DNA of 64,000 nt from Streptomyces akebiae (GTDB lineage: Bacteria > Actinomycetota > Actinomycetes > Streptomycetales > Streptomycetaceae): assembly GCF_019599145.1 (NCBI RefSeq), contig NZ_CP080647.1, forward strand, positions 5,394,001 to 5,458,000, in the 5' to 3' direction. The notes beneath the pieces were generated by a model, which was not told where the DNA came from, did no database searches, and worked only from the letters and a program-made list of their open reading frames with translations. This document shows positions 63,793 through 64,000 of this stretch, piece after piece. The first letter of the stretch is position 1. Every line of letters starts with the position of its first letter. Made by a program: the position numbers and the translations under genes.

Positions 63793-64000
63793 CCGTACAC
63801 ATCGCCAGGCACGGGCGGTCGGCAGGACCTGAGGCCGAGCAGTTCGCGGAGCGGGTGAACCAGCATCTGATCAAGGGGATCGACCGTCTCGAAGGGTCGA
63901 CGGCCGTGATCGATTCGATCTTCGGCACCGCTGTCATGGCCCTGCGTGCCCGTTGTGTCGTCGATCCCCGGGCTGCGGCAGTAGAGACCTGGGAAGCCGC
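63789..64000 (+). CDS. Probable immunity gene of the nuclease toxin, 3' end beyond window
   Basis: GTG 63789 overlaps the toxin stop (GTGA). The visible 70 residues start MTVHIARHGRSAGPEAEQFA and continue with helices (ERVNQHLIKGIDRLEGSTAV, IDSIFGTAVMALRARCVVDP). No signal or membrane segment. Family not recognised; immunity role inferred from the overlap. Confidence 0.6.
   Translation, partial: MTVHIARHGRSAGPEAEQFAERVNQHLIKGIDRLEGSTAVIDSIFGTAVMALRARCVVDPRAAAVETWEA

Overview
The window is a Streptomyces chromosome segment. It has very high GC, purine-rich ribosome binding sites, many GTG starts, an actinobacterial 16S-23S-5S operon, a c-di-AMP (ydaO-type) riboswitch before an M23 peptidase, and a gene order that I recognise from memory as matching the S. 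coelicolor stretch SCO4110-SCO4131 (trmB, lhgO, sporulation-associated TPR regulator, asparagine-synthase-like protein, ECF52-type sigma factor, atrA, ndh, SpoIIE-type phosphatase, MFS/MarR pair, then the cmd cluster).

Layout. (1) 1-4.3 kb is accessory: a degenerate type I-E-like CRISPR array (31 recognisable repeats, nearly all different, 60-61 bp period, no cas gene in the window), the 3' part of a tRNA-Lys(UUU) gene that looks like an integration scar, a possible frameshifted ORF remnant, several long perfect palindromes, a small hypothetical gene, a MerR-type regulator and an 11-copy 9-bp tandem repeat. (2) 4.3-11.6 kb is a secreted 2246-residue RHS/YD-repeat polymorphic toxin with a golvesin-like insert, a Hint autoprocessing domain and a deaminase-like C-terminal tip, overlapped by its probable immunity gene. 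(3) 11.8-21.3 kb has a secreted beta-propeller protein, a GntR regulator divergent from a run of small conserved genes (including a DUF6247 protein overlapping a 108-residue partner), a very large membrane M48 protease, a ClC-type channel, a CYTH protein and tRNA-fMet. (4) 21.4-24 kb is a riboflavin-type locus: a reductase-deaminase fusion (RibD domains in reversed order), a divergent, apparently leaderless MarR gene, and ribA, with related TTGAA/TTCAA palindromes at both promoters. (5) 24-45.9 kb is mostly conserved chromosomal housekeeping and developmental genes. (6) 46-51.8 kb is a complete rRNA operon with leader promoters, boxA-like elements, a 23S processing stem and a terminator. (7) 51.9-60.5 kb ends in a minus-strand operon of six type IV-secretion-like membrane proteins (cmd cluster; VirD4-, VirB4-, PrgI/SCO6880-, TrbL/VirB6-, TcpC/VirB8- and VirB2-like), with a possible extra 43-codon ORF made partly of a 9-bp repeat. 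(8) 61.2-64 kb, divergent from it, is a second polymorphic toxin with a WXG/T7SS-like N-terminus and a PD-(D/E)xK nuclease C-terminus, followed by an overlapping immunity gene cut by the window end.

Two toxin/immunity modules therefore bracket a conserved core. The most unusual items are the decayed CRISPR array with retained phase, the tRNA-derived scar, and the conjugation-like membrane operon that sits head-to-head with a nuclease toxin and has no relaxase. Functions are inferred by reading the translations; no database search was run.
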